A DNA stretch of 64,000 nt, from NCBI RefSeq assembly GCF_006740045.1, contig NZ_AP019749.1, positions 1,631,001 through 1,695,000 of the forward strand, written 5' to 3'. Made by a program: the position numbers and the translations under genes. Source of the stretch: Comamonas terrigena NBRC 13299. GTDB lineage: Bacteria; Pseudomonadota; Gammaproteobacteria; Burkholderiales; Burkholderiaceae_C. How positions within the stretch are numbered: position 1 is the first letter of the stretch; each line of letters opens with the position of its first letter. Below the pieces are notes generated by a model, which worked only from the letters and a program-made list of their open reading frames with translations, did no database searches and was not told the origin of the DNA. Below, one piece after another: positions 17,988 through 27,070 of this stretch.

Positions 17988-19415
17988 ATGAAGCATCTGC
18001 GCAGCGCGGGCCTGGGCCTGCTGGGACTGGCGGGCCTGTTGCCCGGCGCCGCCATGGCGGCGGAAATCGATGGCGCTGCGCTGTCCGTGCTCTGGGGTGT
18101 GCCTTTTGCCGGCGTGCTGCTGTCGATTGCGCTGATGCCGTTGCTGGCGCCTACGGTGTGGCACCACCATTTCGGCAAGATCACCGCCGCCTGGGCGCTG
18201 GCCTTTTTGCTGCCGTTTGCGCTGGCGTTTGGAGTCGGTGCGGCCGGTGTGCATCTGGTGCATGCGCTGGTGGCGGAGTATGTGCCGTTCGTGATCCTGC
18301 TGACGGCGCTGTACACGGTGGCGGGCGGCATCTACATCCGCGGCAATCTGCGCGGCACGCCGCTGCTGAACACCGGCATCCTGGCCATCGGTGCGGTGCT
18401 GGCCAGCTTCATGGGGACGACGGGCGCGTCCATGCTGCTGATCCGCCCGCTGATCCGCGCCAACGACAACCGCAAGCATGTGGCCCATGTGGTGGTGTTC
18501 TTCATCTTCATCGTCTCCAATGCGGGCGGCTCGCTCACCCCGCTGGGCGATCCGCCGCTGTTCCTGGGCTTTCTGAAGGGCGTGGATTTCAGCTGGACGC
18601 TGCGCCAGATCTTCCCCGAAACGCTGTTTCTGGTCGGTGTGTTGCTGGTGATCTTCTATCTGCTGGACAGCTGGTATGCCAGCCGCAATGGCGAGCGCAA
18701 GGCAGTTGACCCCACGCCGGACAACGCCACGCCCACCCAGCTGGGTTTTGATGGCAAGTTCAACTTCGTGCTGCTGGGTGTTGTCGTGTTTCTGGTGCTG
18801 ATGAGCGGGCTGTGGAAGTCGGCCGTGGTGTTCGATGTGATGGGCACCGAGGTGGGCTTGCCCGGTCTGGTGCGCGATGTGGGCCTGATCGGGGTGGCGC
18901 TGCTGTCTCTGTGGATAACGCCGGCCGTGGTGCACGAGCGCAACCAGTTCGGCTGGGGGCCGATGCAGGAAGTGGCCAAGCTGTTTGCCGGCATCTTTCT
19001 GACCATCATCCCGGTGATCGCCATGCTCAAGGCTGGGGTGGACGGCCCGTTCGGCGCCATTGTGCGCGCCGTCACCAACCCGGACGGCACGCCCAACCCG
19101 GCCATGTACTTCTGGGCCACGGGCGCGCTGTCGTCCTTTCTGGACAATGCGCCCACCTACCTGGTGTTCTTCAATACCGCCGGCGGCGACGCGCAGGTGC
19201 TGATGACCAGCATGGCGGCCACGCTGTCGGCCATCTCGGCCGGTGCCGTGTTCATGGGGGCCAACACCTACATCGGCAACGCGCCCAACATGATGGTCAA
19301 GGCCATCGCCGAAGACCGGGGCGTGCGCATGCCCAGCTTCTTCGGCTACATGGCCTGGTCGTTCGGCATTCTGGTGCCGTTGTTTGTGGTGATGACCTTC
19401 ATCTGGTACCGCTGA
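17988..19415 (+). CDS. nhaD: NhaD-type sodium/proton antiporter
   Basis: Inner-membrane Na+/H+ exchanger of the ion-transporter superfamily, 475 residues with a signal-like first segment and about twelve further spans. Recognisable parts are IYIRGNLRGTPLLNTGILAIGAVLASFMGTTGASMLLIRP, FIVSNAGGSLTPLGDPPLFLGFL and the late GALSSFLDNAPTYLVFFN, conserved in NhaD and related ArsB-type carriers; TPLGDPPL and LDNAPTYL carry ion-pathway residues. AAGGAG precedes the ATG. It lies behind pncB. A sodium-proton role is the best reading, but substrate cannot be proven from sequence. Confidence 0.88.
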   Translation: MKHLRSAGLGLLGLAGLLPGAAMAAEIDGAALSVLWGVPFAGVLLSIALMPLLAPTVWHHHFGKITAAWALAFLLPFALAFGVGAAGVHLVHALVAEYVPFVILLTALYTVAGGIYIRGNLRGTPLLNTGILAIGAVLASFMGTTGASMLLIRPLIRANDNRKHVAHVVVFFIFIVSNAGGSLTPLGDPPLFLGFLKGVDFSWTLRQIFPETLFLVGVLLVIFYLLDSWYASRNGERKAVDPTPDNATPTQLGFDGKFNFVLLGVVVFLVLMSGLWKSAVVFDVMGTEVGLPGLVRDVGLIGVALLSLWITPAVVHERNQFGWGPMQEVAKLFAGIFLTIIPVIAMLKAGVDGPFGAIVRAVTNPDGTPNPAMYFWATGALSSFLDNAPTYLVFFNTAGGDAQVLMTSMAATLSAISAGAVFMGANTYIGNAPNMMVKAIAEDRGVRMPSFFGYMAWSFGILVPLFVVMTFIWYR

Positions 19416-19512
19416 TGGCGGCGCGCGGGGCGGTGGATGGGGCGCGGACCTGATCCGGCCATGGCCTCTTTTCCACTACCATCGTTTCTATGATCCAGCC
19501 GGAGAGCTTTTC

Positions 19513-20877
19513 ATGAGCAGCGCACGTGACGACGCCACCTTGGCCACCGCCATTGCGGCGCTGCACAACAACGTCCACTATCTGGGCGCCATTGCCCAGA
19601 TGGCAGGCCAGCGGCAGGTGGTGGTGACGGAGACCGTGGTGTCGGACAGCGGAGCGCCCTTGCTGGAAAAGGGCACGGTGCTGGGGGGGGATCTGCTGGC
19701 GCTGCTGGCCGGACACCGCTTGCCGGCACCGCTGGATGCGCAGCTGGAAGTGAGCGAGCCGGTCGACATCGGCCTGCTGCATGTGGAGATGACGCGCCTG
19801 CTGTCCGAGCACCCGCTGGGCCGTCTGCTGGCGGCTGACCTGGGGGCCGAAGGGGCCATACTGGGCCGCGCGCTGCGGCTGATGCCCTGGCCGCACGCCG
19901 CGCGCTTCAAGATGACGGTGGTGCAGGTCCAGCTGCCCCTGCTGTTCGAGCATAGTGTGCTGATGGCCATGGTGTCGGTGTTCCTGGCCATTCGTGCGGG
20001 TTGGGACGAGGCCCAGTGCGCCAGGCTGGCGGCTGCGGCCCTGCTGCACGATGTGGGCATGCTCTATATGTCCACCGCCTGGGCCGACGCCGGGTACCGG
20101 CTTTCCGAGCGCGAGCGTGTCCAGCTGGCCGCGCACTCCATCACCGGCTCCATGGTGGTGCAGAGCATGGGCGCCTACCCCTTCAGCGTGGAAGACGCGG
20201 TGCTGGAACACCATGAATGCATGGACGGCAGCGGCTACCCGCGCCACCTGATGGGCGAGGCGATCTCGCCCATGGGGCGCATCCTGGTGGTGGCCGAAGT
20301 GGTGTCGGCTTTCTTTGGCAAATACAAGGCCATGGCCGGCGAGCGCCTGTCACTGGCACTGCGCCTGAATTCCCGGCGCTATCCGGCGGAGCAGGTGGCG
20401 CCGGTGCTGGCGCTGCTGCAGCGCGATGCCGCCGCCGCCGCGCCGCTGGCCGTGGAGGTGGTGCTGCGGGATTGCCTGGCCGTGGCCACGGTGTTCCAGT
20501 ACTGGGCCTCCTGCAAGCGCGTGCTGCCCGAGCAGTGGCAGGCGCAGTCCGGCAGCCGGGCGCTGATGTGGGTGGATGCCCGTATGCGCGCCATTGAACT
20601 GTCCCTGACCGAATCCGGTGCCCACCCGCGTTCGCAGGACGACTGGCGCGCCATCTTTGCGCAGATGCCCGAGAGCGTGGCCGAGCTGGGCCTGATCCAC
20701 CGTGAAGTGCTGTGGCAGATGGACAGCTGCATGGACACCTGCCAGCGCCGCTGGCCGCCCACGCAGCCCGCGCAGTCCACCGCGGAGCGCGCCTTGTGGA
20801 CCTGGATCCACAGCAGCCGCAAAGTCCTGGGCCAGGGCACTGCGGCCACGGAACCCGATGCGCCGCAGCCACAGTGA
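19513..20877 (+). CDS. HD-GYP-like domain protein with altered HDxGK motif
   Basis: Protein of 454 residues with a central HD-GYP-type phosphohydrolase domain, the class that degrades cyclic di-GMP. Putative metal ligands are His147, His179-Asp180, His208 and His233-His234, and the GYP region reads HHECMDGSGYP (to residue 243). The usual HD-x-G-K is HDVGM (Lys to Met), and the late VAD aspartate is Glu (LVVAEVV), so activity is uncertain. The first 130 and last 170 residues match no domain I recognise. GGAGAG precedes the ATG. It is followed by a hydroxyacid dehydrogenase 57 bp away with no obvious link. Confidence 0.8.
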   Translation: MSSARDDATLATAIAALHNNVHYLGAIAQMAGQRQVVVTETVVSDSGAPLLEKGTVLGGDLLALLAGHRLPAPLDAQLEVSEPVDIGLLHVEMTRLLSEHPLGRLLAADLGAEGAILGRALRLMPWPHAARFKMTVVQVQLPLLFEHSVLMAMVSVFLAIRAGWDEAQCARLAAAALLHDVGMLYMSTAWADAGYRLSERERVQLAAHSITGSMVVQSMGAYPFSVEDAVLEHHECMDGSGYPRHLMGEAISPMGRILVVAEVVSAFFGKYKAMAGERLSLALRLNSRRYPAEQVAPVLALLQRDAAAAAPLAVEVVLRDCLAVATVFQYWASCKRVLPEQWQAQSGSRALMWVDARMRAIELSLTESGAHPRSQDDWRAIFAQMPESVAELGLIHREVLWQMDSCMDTCQRRWPPTQPAQSTAERALWTWIHSSRKVLGQGTAATEPDAPQPQ

Positions 20878-20934
20878 CTGTGTGCTGCGGATGTGATTTT
20901 TCAACAGAGAACCGACCTGGAGACTCCCCTCGCC

Positions 20935-21936
20935 ATGCCCCGACAAAGCATTCTGATCGCCCGTGCCATCTCGTCCGAAGTGGTGGATTTCTTGCGCCAG
21001 CACTTTGATGTGCACACCAACCAGGACGATGTGGTCTGGAGCCCCGAAGAGCTGGCCCAGCAGCTGCAGGGCAAGGATGGCGTGCTGACCACGGGCTCGC
21101 AGAGCATCAATGCGGCCCTGCTGGCCGCTTGCCCGCAGCTCAAGGTGGTGTCCAACATGGCCGTGGGCTACAACAACTTTGACGTGCCGGCCATGACCGC
21201 TGCCGGCGTGCAGGGCACCAATGCCCCGGATGTGCTGACCGAAACCACGGCGGACTTCGGCTTTGCATTGCTGATGGCCACGGCCCGCCGCGTGACCGAG
21301 AGCGAGCACTACCTGCGTGCCGGTCTGTGGAAGGAATGGCGTTACGACCTGTTTGCCGGCAGCGAGGTGCATGGCAGCACGCTGGGCATCATCGGTATGG
21401 GCCGCATCGGCCAGGGCATTGCCAAGCGTGGTGCACATGGCTTTGGCATGAAGGTGGTCTACCACAACCGTTCGCGCCTGACGCCGGAGCTGGAAGCCGA
21501 ATGCAAGGCCAGCTACGTCAGCAAGGAAGAGCTGCTGAAGACCGCCGACCATGTGGTGCTGGTGCTGCCTTTCACCCCCGAGAACCGCCACACCATCGGT
21601 GCGGCCGAGCTGGCGCAGATGAAGCCCACGGCCACGCTGATCAATATTGCGCGTGGCGGTATCGTGGACGACGCGGCCCTGGCCCAGGCGCTGCGTGCCA
21701 AGACCATTGCGGCCGCCGGCCTGGATGTGTTTGAAGGCGAGCCTGCCGTGCACCCCGATCTGCTGACGGTGCCGAATGTGGTGCTGACCCCGCACATCGC
21801 CAGTGCCACCATGACCACCCGCCGTGCCATGGCGCAGCTGGCGGCGGACAACCTGGTGGCCGTGCTGGGCGGCCAGGCACCGCGTACGCCGGTGAACCAG
21901 CCGGACGCCGCGGCGCGTGCGCTGCGTTGGGCATGA
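20935..21936 (+). CDS. D-isomer-specific 2-hydroxyacid dehydrogenase (glyoxylate/hydroxypyruvate reductase type)
   Basis: NAD(P)H-dependent reductase of 333 residues, most like GhrB/GyaR enzymes that reduce glyoxylate or hydroxypyruvate, or act on 2-keto-D-gluconate. Visible are the substrate loop NMAVGYNNFDV, the Rossmann motif GIIGMGRIGQGIAKR (about residue 147), the catalytic arginine in NIARGGIVDD, the glutamate in FEGEP, and TPHIASAT, which carries the catalytic histidine. ATG 20935 is chosen over GTG 20893 since homology begins at MPRQSILIARAI; GGAG lies 12 bases before it. It stands alone. Substrate choice is inference. Confidence 0.9.
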   Translation: MPRQSILIARAISSEVVDFLRQHFDVHTNQDDVVWSPEELAQQLQGKDGVLTTGSQSINAALLAACPQLKVVSNMAVGYNNFDVPAMTAAGVQGTNAPDVLTETTADFGFALLMATARRVTESEHYLRAGLWKEWRYDLFAGSEVHGSTLGIIGMGRIGQGIAKRGAHGFGMKVVYHNRSRLTPELEAECKASYVSKEELLKTADHVVLVLPFTPENRHTIGAAELAQMKPTATLINIARGGIVDDAALAQALRAKTIAAAGLDVFEGEPAVHPDLLTVPNVVLTPHIASATMTTRRAMAQLAADNLVAVLGGQAPRTPVNQPDAAARALRWA

Positions 21937-22200
21937 CATCCCACCGCTCTGAGCGGTTGCCCGGCTGAACGCTGTTCTCGATCCGACTGTGCCGGAGCAG
22001 GATGGCAGGCGCACGGCGGGGTGCCCATGTGCAGTGTCCTGGTGTGACGGGCATGCGTTCCTGGCGGTGTGCCGCAGCAGGCCTCTTGAAAAAGTGAGCT
22101 TCGAGCCCCGCTTTGGAGCTGCTTTTGGCGCGGTGCCATGCCGAAATTGACGACAATCTTCTGCGGAAAGTTGGCAATTCTTTAGAGCAAGGAGCAGGCA

Positions 22201-23667
22201 GTGGTGCACGCGTGGATGGTCTGGCTGGTACTGGGGTTGCTCCTGGCCGTGTTGTTGTTGCAGCTGTGGCTGGCATTGCGCCCGCGCGCCGGCGGCGATG
22301 CGGCACTGGCCCCACAGCTGCTGGCGTTGCAGCAGGCGGCGCAGCAGACGCAGCTGGCACTGGCCAGGAACGACGGCGCCATGGAGCACATGGCCCAGCA
22401 GTTGCTGGGTTTGAGCCACCAGCTGAGCCAGCACCAGCAAGCGGCCAGCGACAGCCTGCGCAAGCTGGTGGACGGTCGCATGGCGCAAAGCCTGGCCGAG
22501 GCGCGTGCCAGCCGCCAGGAACTGCAGCAGCATTTCCAGCAACTGCAGGAAGCCATGGCCCAGCAGTTGCATCGGCTGCAACAAGGCACTCTGCACAATG
22601 CCGAGCAACTGCGGACCACGCTCAACGAGCGACTGTCCGCCATCCAGACCGACAATGCCGACAAGCTGGAGGCCATGCGCCGCACGGTTGACGAAAAGCT
22701 GCACGAAACACTGGAGCAGCGCCTGGGCGAATCGTTCAAGCTGGTCAGCGACCGGCTGGAGCAGGTGCACAAGGGCCTGGGCGAGATGCAGTCGCTGGCC
22801 GGCAGCGTGGGCGATCTGAAGCGTGTGATGACCAATGTCAAAACGCGGGGCACCTGGGGCGAGGTGCAGCTGGGCGCGATCATCGACAACGTGCTCACCC
22901 CGGCGCAGTACGCCAGGAACGTCAAGACCGTGCCGGGCAGCGATGAGCTGGTGGAGTTTGCCATCCGTCTGCCGGGGCAGGGCGGGATGGACGATGTGCC
23001 GGTGTGGCTGCCCATCGACGCCAAGTACCCGGTGGAGCATTACCAGCGGCTGCAGGATGCGCTGGATGCTGCCGAGCGCGGGGCGATCATGGCTGCGGGC
23101 AATGCGTTCGAAACCTCCATCCGCGCCGAGGCCAGGAAGATCGCCGCCAAATACCTGGCACCGCCCCACACCACGGACTTTGCCGTGATGTACCTGCCCA
23201 CCGAAAGCCTGTTTGCCGAAGTGCTGCGGCGCCCGGGCCTGGTGGAGAGCCTGCAAAATGACAGCCGTGTGGTGGTGACCGGGCCGGCCAATCTGGCGGC
23301 CATGCTCAACAGCCTGCAGATGGGGTTCAAGACGCTGGCCATCGAGCAGCGCTCTTCCGAAGTCTGGGCTGTGCTGGGCCAGGTCAAGACCGAATTCGCC
23401 AAGTTCGGCGAGGTGGTGGAGGCCACGCGCAAATCCATTGACGCTGCGGCGCGCCGCTTCGAACAGGTGGACGTGCGCACCCGGGCCATCCAGCGCCGCC
23501 TGCGTGGCGTGCAGGAGCTGCCCAGTCCCGCATCCTCCGATTCCATCGATGCCGCAGACTTGTTGGGGTCCGCAGCTTCCATGGCCTCCGCACCAGGACT
23601 TGCTTCCACCAGCGCTGCCGCTGCGCCTGGGAAGGCTGCGCAGGGCCCCGAGGACGACGCTGAGTGA
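22201..23667 (+). CDS. rmuC: DNA recombination protein RmuC
   Basis: RmuC homologue (488 residues), a nuclease-fold protein that limits recombination at inverted repeats in E. coli. An N-terminal membrane anchor (about residues 5-22) precedes a long glutamine-rich coiled coil (about 40-190). The conserved core follows: GTWGEVQLGAIIDNVL, then WLPIDAKYPVEHY and IAAKYLAPPHTTDFAVMYLPTESLFAE. The C-terminal 40 residues are Ala/Ser-rich and disordered. It starts with GTG, supported by AAGGAG six bases upstream. The stop overlaps the GTG of the next gene by four bases, so an MFS transporter is probably translationally coupled. Confidence 0.93.
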   Translation: MVHAWMVWLVLGLLLAVLLLQLWLALRPRAGGDAALAPQLLALQQAAQQTQLALARNDGAMEHMAQQLLGLSHQLSQHQQAASDSLRKLVDGRMAQSLAEARASRQELQQHFQQLQEAMAQQLHRLQQGTLHNAEQLRTTLNERLSAIQTDNADKLEAMRRTVDEKLHETLEQRLGESFKLVSDRLEQVHKGLGEMQSLAGSVGDLKRVMTNVKTRGTWGEVQLGAIIDNVLTPAQYARNVKTVPGSDELVEFAIRLPGQGGMDDVPVWLPIDAKYPVEHYQRLQDALDAAERGAIMAAGNAFETSIRAEARKIAAKYLAPPHTTDFAVMYLPTESLFAEVLRRPGLVESLQNDSRVVVTGPANLAAMLNSLQMGFKTLAIEQRSSEVWAVLGQVKTEFAKFGEVVEATRKSIDAAARRFEQVDVRTRAIQRRLRGVQELPSPASSDSIDAADLLGSAASMASAPGLASTSAAAAPGKAAQGPEDDAE

Positions 23668-24869
23668 GTGCGGCGTTGCTGCGCCTGATCCTAGCGCAAA
23701 TCTCCATCCATGCCTGCATGACGGGCATGCGCATGGCCACCCCCTTGCTGGCCTTGCGTGAAGGTTTTTCGGCGGCATCGGTCGGTTTTCTGCTGGCGCT
23801 GTTTGCGCTGACCCAGGTGTTTCTGTCGCTGCCAGCCGGCCGCTACGCGGACCGCCATGGCCTGCGCCGCCCGTTGGCGCTGAGCGTGGCCATTGCCGTG
23901 CTGGGGGCCGGCGCCGCTGCAGCGTTTCCTGTCTATCCGGTGCTGTGTCTGGCGGCACTGCTCACCGGAGGCGCTTCCGGCACCGCCATCATCGCCCTGC
24001 AGCGCCATGTGGGGCGCAGTGCGCACGACAAGGCCCAGTTGCGCAAGGTGTTCAGCTGGCTGGCCATTGGCCCGGCCATCTCCAATTTCCTCGGTCCGTT
24101 CTGTGCCGGTCTGCTGATTGACTATGCCGGGGGGGAGGCCGCCAGCACCACCGGGTTTCGCGCCGCGTTCCTGCTGCTGGCGCTGCTGCCGCTGAGTGCC
24201 TGGTTTCTGTCACGCAGCGTGCAGGAGCTGCCGCCGGTGGAAGTGCCTGCTGCTGCAGCCAGGCCGGCCACGGCCTGGGACCTGTTCCAGAACCAGGGCT
24301 TTCGCCGCCTGCTGCTGATGAACTGGGCGCTGTCGTCCTGCTGGGATGTGCACACCTTTGTGGTGCCCATACTGGGGCACGAGCGCGGGCTGTCGGCCTC
24401 GGTGATCGGGACCATTCTGGGATCGTTCGCCATGGCTGCGGCGGCCATCCGCCTGCTGGTGCCGCTGCTGCCCGAACGCATCGGCGAATGGCAGGTGGTG
24501 TTCACGGCCATGGTGCTGGCATCGGTGCTGTTTCTGCTGTACCCGCTGATGCCGGGTGCCTGGAGCATGGGGGCATGCTCCATCTTGCTGGGGCTGGTGC
24601 TGGGATCGGTGCAGCCCATGGTGATGAGCATGATCCACCAGATCACCCCGCCGCACCGCCATGGCGAAGCGCTGGGCCTGCGCATGATGGCCATCAACGG
24701 CTCCAGCGTGCTCATGCCCCTGATCTTCGGTTCGCTGGGCGCGGTGGTCGGGGTGTCGGCCCTGTTCTGGGCCGTGGGAGCGCTGGTGGGCAGCTGCGCA
24801 CGCCTGCCATGGTTGATCGGGCGGGATGATCTGCCCGGTCACCCCACGCAGCTGCCGCCATCGCGCTGA
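23664..24869 (+). CDS. Major facilitator superfamily transporter
   Basis: Inner-membrane carrier of 401 residues with about twelve hydrophobic segments in two halves. The MFS loop 2-3 motif appears as GRYADRHGLRRPLAL (about residues 59-73). The start is GTG 23664 inside the rmuC stop (GTGA overlap). Substrate is unknown; overall the protein looks like a drug or metabolite efflux member. A bidirectional terminator at 24900-24937 separates it from the convergent LOG gene. Confidence 0.85.
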   Translation: MSAALLRLILAQISIHACMTGMRMATPLLALREGFSAASVGFLLALFALTQVFLSLPAGRYADRHGLRRPLALSVAIAVLGAGAAAAFPVYPVLCLAALLTGGASGTAIIALQRHVGRSAHDKAQLRKVFSWLAIGPAISNFLGPFCAGLLIDYAGGEAASTTGFRAAFLLLALLPLSAWFLSRSVQELPPVEVPAAAARPATAWDLFQNQGFRRLLLMNWALSSCWDVHTFVVPILGHERGLSASVIGTILGSFAMAAAAIRLLVPLLPERIGEWQVVFTAMVLASVLFLLYPLMPGAWSMGACSILLGLVLGSVQPMVMSMIHQITPPHRHGEALGLRMMAINGSSVLMPLIFGSLGAVVGVSALFWAVGALVGSCARLPWLIGRDDLPGHPTQLPPSR

Positions 24870-24899
24870 GTGGTCTGCTAGCTGCCCATCGGGGGCATG

Positions 24900-24937
24900 A
24901 AAAAAGCCCGTGGCGCTTTGCAGCGCACGGGCTTTTT
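24900..24937. terminator. Bidirectional terminator between MFS and LOG genes
   Basis: Arms AAAAAGCCCGT and ACGGGCTTTTT, extended by an inner GCGC pair, give T-runs on both strands between two converging genes. Confidence 0.85.
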
Positions 24938-24951
24938 CGGGGATGGGGAGG

Positions 24952-25830
24952 TCAGTCCTGCAGGTTGTAGAACTTCTTGATGATGCTCCAGGCGCTGGCA
25001 GGATCGTCCACGTAGTGGAACAGCTCCAGATCCTTGGCCGAGATCATGCCTTCTTCCACCAGCATGTCGAAGTTGTAGAGCTTCTTCCAGAAGGCCGAAT
25101 CGAACAGGATGATGGGCACGGGCTTGACCTTGGTGGTCTGCACCAGCGTCAGCACTTCGAACAGTTCGTCCATGGTGCCAAAGCCGCCCGGGAAGGCCAG
25201 CAGGGCCTTGGCGCGCATCATGAAGTGCATCTTGCGCAGCGCGAAGTAATGGAACTTGAAGCTCAGGCCCGGTGTGATGTAGCGGTTGCCCGACTGTTCG
25301 TGCGGCAGCAGGATGTTCAGGCCCACATTGGGTGCACCCGCTTCGTAGGCGCCGCGGTTGGCCGCTTCCATGATGCCCGGGCCACCCCCGGTGCAGATGT
25401 AGATGCGCTGGTCCTTGGGCTGGCGCAGGCTGTGCTCCGCCACCAGGCGCGCAAATTCACGGGCCTGGTCATAGCGGCGGGCATTGCGCACGCCTTGTTC
25501 GGCCGCCTTGATGCGCTGGGCATCGCCGCTGGATTTGGCCTCCAGCAGGCGCTGGGCCGCCACATCCGGGGCCACGAAGCGGGCGCTGCCATACACCACG
25601 ACGGTGTGGTCAATCCCGAACTCGGCCTGGCCGATATCGGGCTTGAGCATTTCCAGCTGAAAGCGGATGCCCCGGGTTTCACGGCGGGCCATGAATTCCG
25701 GATCGGCAAATGCCAGGCGATAGGAGTCAGGCTGGGTCAGGTCAATTTGCTCTGCGGCCTGGGTGGATGCTTCCAGATCCACCAGCGATTCGGCGAGCGA
25801 GCGGTCGTGCAGGGAAAGCGTTGCGTCCAT
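24952..25830 (-). CDS. LOG family protein (TIGR00730-type)
   Basis: Rossmann-like protein of the LOG family, whose tested members release free nucleobases from nucleoside 5'-monophosphates (cytokinin-activating in plants). The signatures GGGPGIMEAANRGA and PGGFGTMDELFEVLT are both intact. At 292 residues it is longer than minimal LOG proteins because of an N-terminal extension of about 90 residues, as in the larger bacterial subgroup. The start at 25830 (MDATLSLHDR) has GGAG just upstream; 41 in-frame residues before it look non-coding. It stands alone. Bacterial function is not established. Confidence 0.88.
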   Translation of the reverse strand: MDATLSLHDRSLAESLVDLEASTQAAEQIDLTQPDSYRLAFADPEFMARRETRGIRFQLEMLKPDIGQAEFGIDHTVVVYGSARFVAPDVAAQRLLEAKSSGDAQRIKAAEQGVRNARRYDQAREFARLVAEHSLRQPKDQRIYICTGGGPGIMEAANRGAYEAGAPNVGLNILLPHEQSGNRYITPGLSFKFHYFALRKMHFMMRAKALLAFPGGFGTMDELFEVLTLVQTTKVKPVPIILFDSAFWKKLYNFDMLVEEGMISAKDLELFHYVDDPASAWSIIKKFYNLQD

Positions 25831-25984
25831 AGGGCTCCAGAAAACTCCGTGTATCGAGGAATCCATCTTCGCAGAAGCCAGGGCCCTGCGCAGGCTTCTG
25901 CGCGGATTTCTTTGACTGGACGGCATGGACATCTGCCGTGCACAAGCGCACAAAGCACAATGGCGTGCGGTGCCGTGCCGCAGT

Positions 25985-26362
25985 TCAGGCAGGGCGCAGA
26001 CCGGAGAGGGTGGCGATGCCCGCCATGGTCAGCAGCAGCGACGCCAGCAGGTGCGATGCCGCCCAGGCCGTGGCCATGCCCCAGCGGCCTTGCTGCAGCA
26101 GCTCCACCACCTCGGCGGAGAAGCTGGAAAACGTGGTGAGGGCACCAAGAAAACCCGTGACCAGTGCCAGGCGCCAGACGGGATCCAGACCGGGGTGGCC
26201 CTGGAAAAAAGCCACGCACAGACCGATCAGATAGCCGCCCATGGCGTTGGCCGCCAAAGTGCCCCAGGGCAGAGATCCCGGGCTGCTGAGCCACTGGCCC
26301 AGCTTCCAGCGGGCCAGGGCGCCCAGGCAGGCGCCCGCACAAATTGCCAAAGCGTGTTGCAT
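25985..26362 (-). CDS. crcB: Fluoride channel CrcB/Fluc
   Basis: Small dual-topology fluoride exporter of 125 residues with four membrane segments. Family marks are GACLGALARWKLGQW at the start, WGTLAANAMGGYLIG with the channel-lining asparagine, and TGFLGALTTFSSFSAE, the Phe-box motif. It is downstream of mnhG on the same strand by 34 bp and may be co-transcribed with the antiporter operon. No fluoride riboswitch is visible in the short upstream gap. Confidence 0.92.
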   Translation of the reverse strand: MQHALAICAGACLGALARWKLGQWLSSPGSLPWGTLAANAMGGYLIGLCVAFFQGHPGLDPVWRLALVTGFLGALTTFSSFSAEVVELLQQGRWGMATAWAASHLLASLLLTMAGIATLSGLRPA

Positions 26363-26396
26363 GGCCGCAGTGTATGCGTCTGCGCGGCTGCCGGGC

Positions 26397-26795
26397 TCAG
26401 CCCTTGCTGTCCTGGGCCGCTTCTTCTTCGGTCAGTGGTTCGTTGAGCACGATGCCGCTGACGCTGGGAGGCACATTGCGTCCCGCGCGGCGCGCGCGGA
26501 ACAGTGCGGCACGCATCAGGAAAATGGTGGTGATGGGGACGGTGACGGCAATGAACACGGCAATCAGCAGCGGGTGCGCGGCAAAGCCATGGCCGGAAAC
26601 CGAAAAGAAGATCACCAGGGCCCACATGATGAGCCAGCAGCCCAGGGTGGCAATGATGGAGGGGGCGTGCACCCGCTCGAAATAGGACTTCAGTCGCATC
26701 AGGCCCAGCGAGCCCAGCAGGGCAATCAAGGACCCGGCCAGCACCAGCACGGCAATGGCCACTTCGGCCCACAGCGGCAGCATGATTTCGTTCAT
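26397..26795 (-). CDS. mnhG: Mnh/Pha cation antiporter subunit G
   Basis: Membrane subunit (132 residues, three spans) of the multi-subunit monovalent cation/proton antiporter. It carries the MnhG pattern GSLGLMRLKSYFERVHAPSIIATLG. The start at 26795 overlaps the mnhF stop by four bases (ATGA). The C-terminal tail is polar and acidic. Last of the six-gene operon. Confidence 0.9.
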   Translation of the reverse strand: MNEIMLPLWAEVAIAVLVLAGSLIALLGSLGLMRLKSYFERVHAPSIIATLGCWLIMWALVIFFSVSGHGFAAHPLLIAVFIAVTVPITTIFLMRAALFRARRAGRNVPPSVSGIVLNEPLTEEEAAQDSKG

Positions 26796-27070
26796 TCGAT
26801 CACCTCGCCGCGCAGCAGGAATTTGGCCATGGCGGTGGAGCTGACGCAGCCGAACAGGGCAATCAGCAGAGCCGCCTCGAAGTACATGCTGGAGCTGTAG
26901 GTGATGCCCAGCACCAGCATCAGCAGCATGCCGTTGATGTACATGCAGTCCAGCGCCAGGACCCGGTCCTGGGCCGTGGGGCCCTTGAGCAGGCGCACCA
27001 GGCAGCAGGCCATGGCGGCCGTCAGCAGGAACAGGGCCAGGGTCAGGGTGTAGGTGAACCACAGGCTCAT
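26792..27070 (-). CDS. mnhF: Mnh/Pha cation antiporter subunit F
   Basis: Three-span membrane subunit of 92 residues with the MnhF/MrpF core LVRLLKGPTAQDRVLALDCM and an alanine-rich last helix. It overlaps mnhE and mnhG by four bases at either end, so the three are translationally coupled. Needed for a functional Mrp-type complex in characterised systems. Confidence 0.9.
   Translation of the reverse strand: MSLWFTYTLTLALFLLTAAMACCLVRLLKGPTAQDRVLALDCMYINGMLLMLVLGITYSSSMYFEAALLIALFGCVSSTAMAKFLLRGEVIE

Noticed and set aside
26363..26396. Fluoride riboswitch ahead of crcB
   Set aside because: The gap to mnhG is only 34 bp and holds no fluoride aptamer core; crcB is probably read from the antiporter operon.
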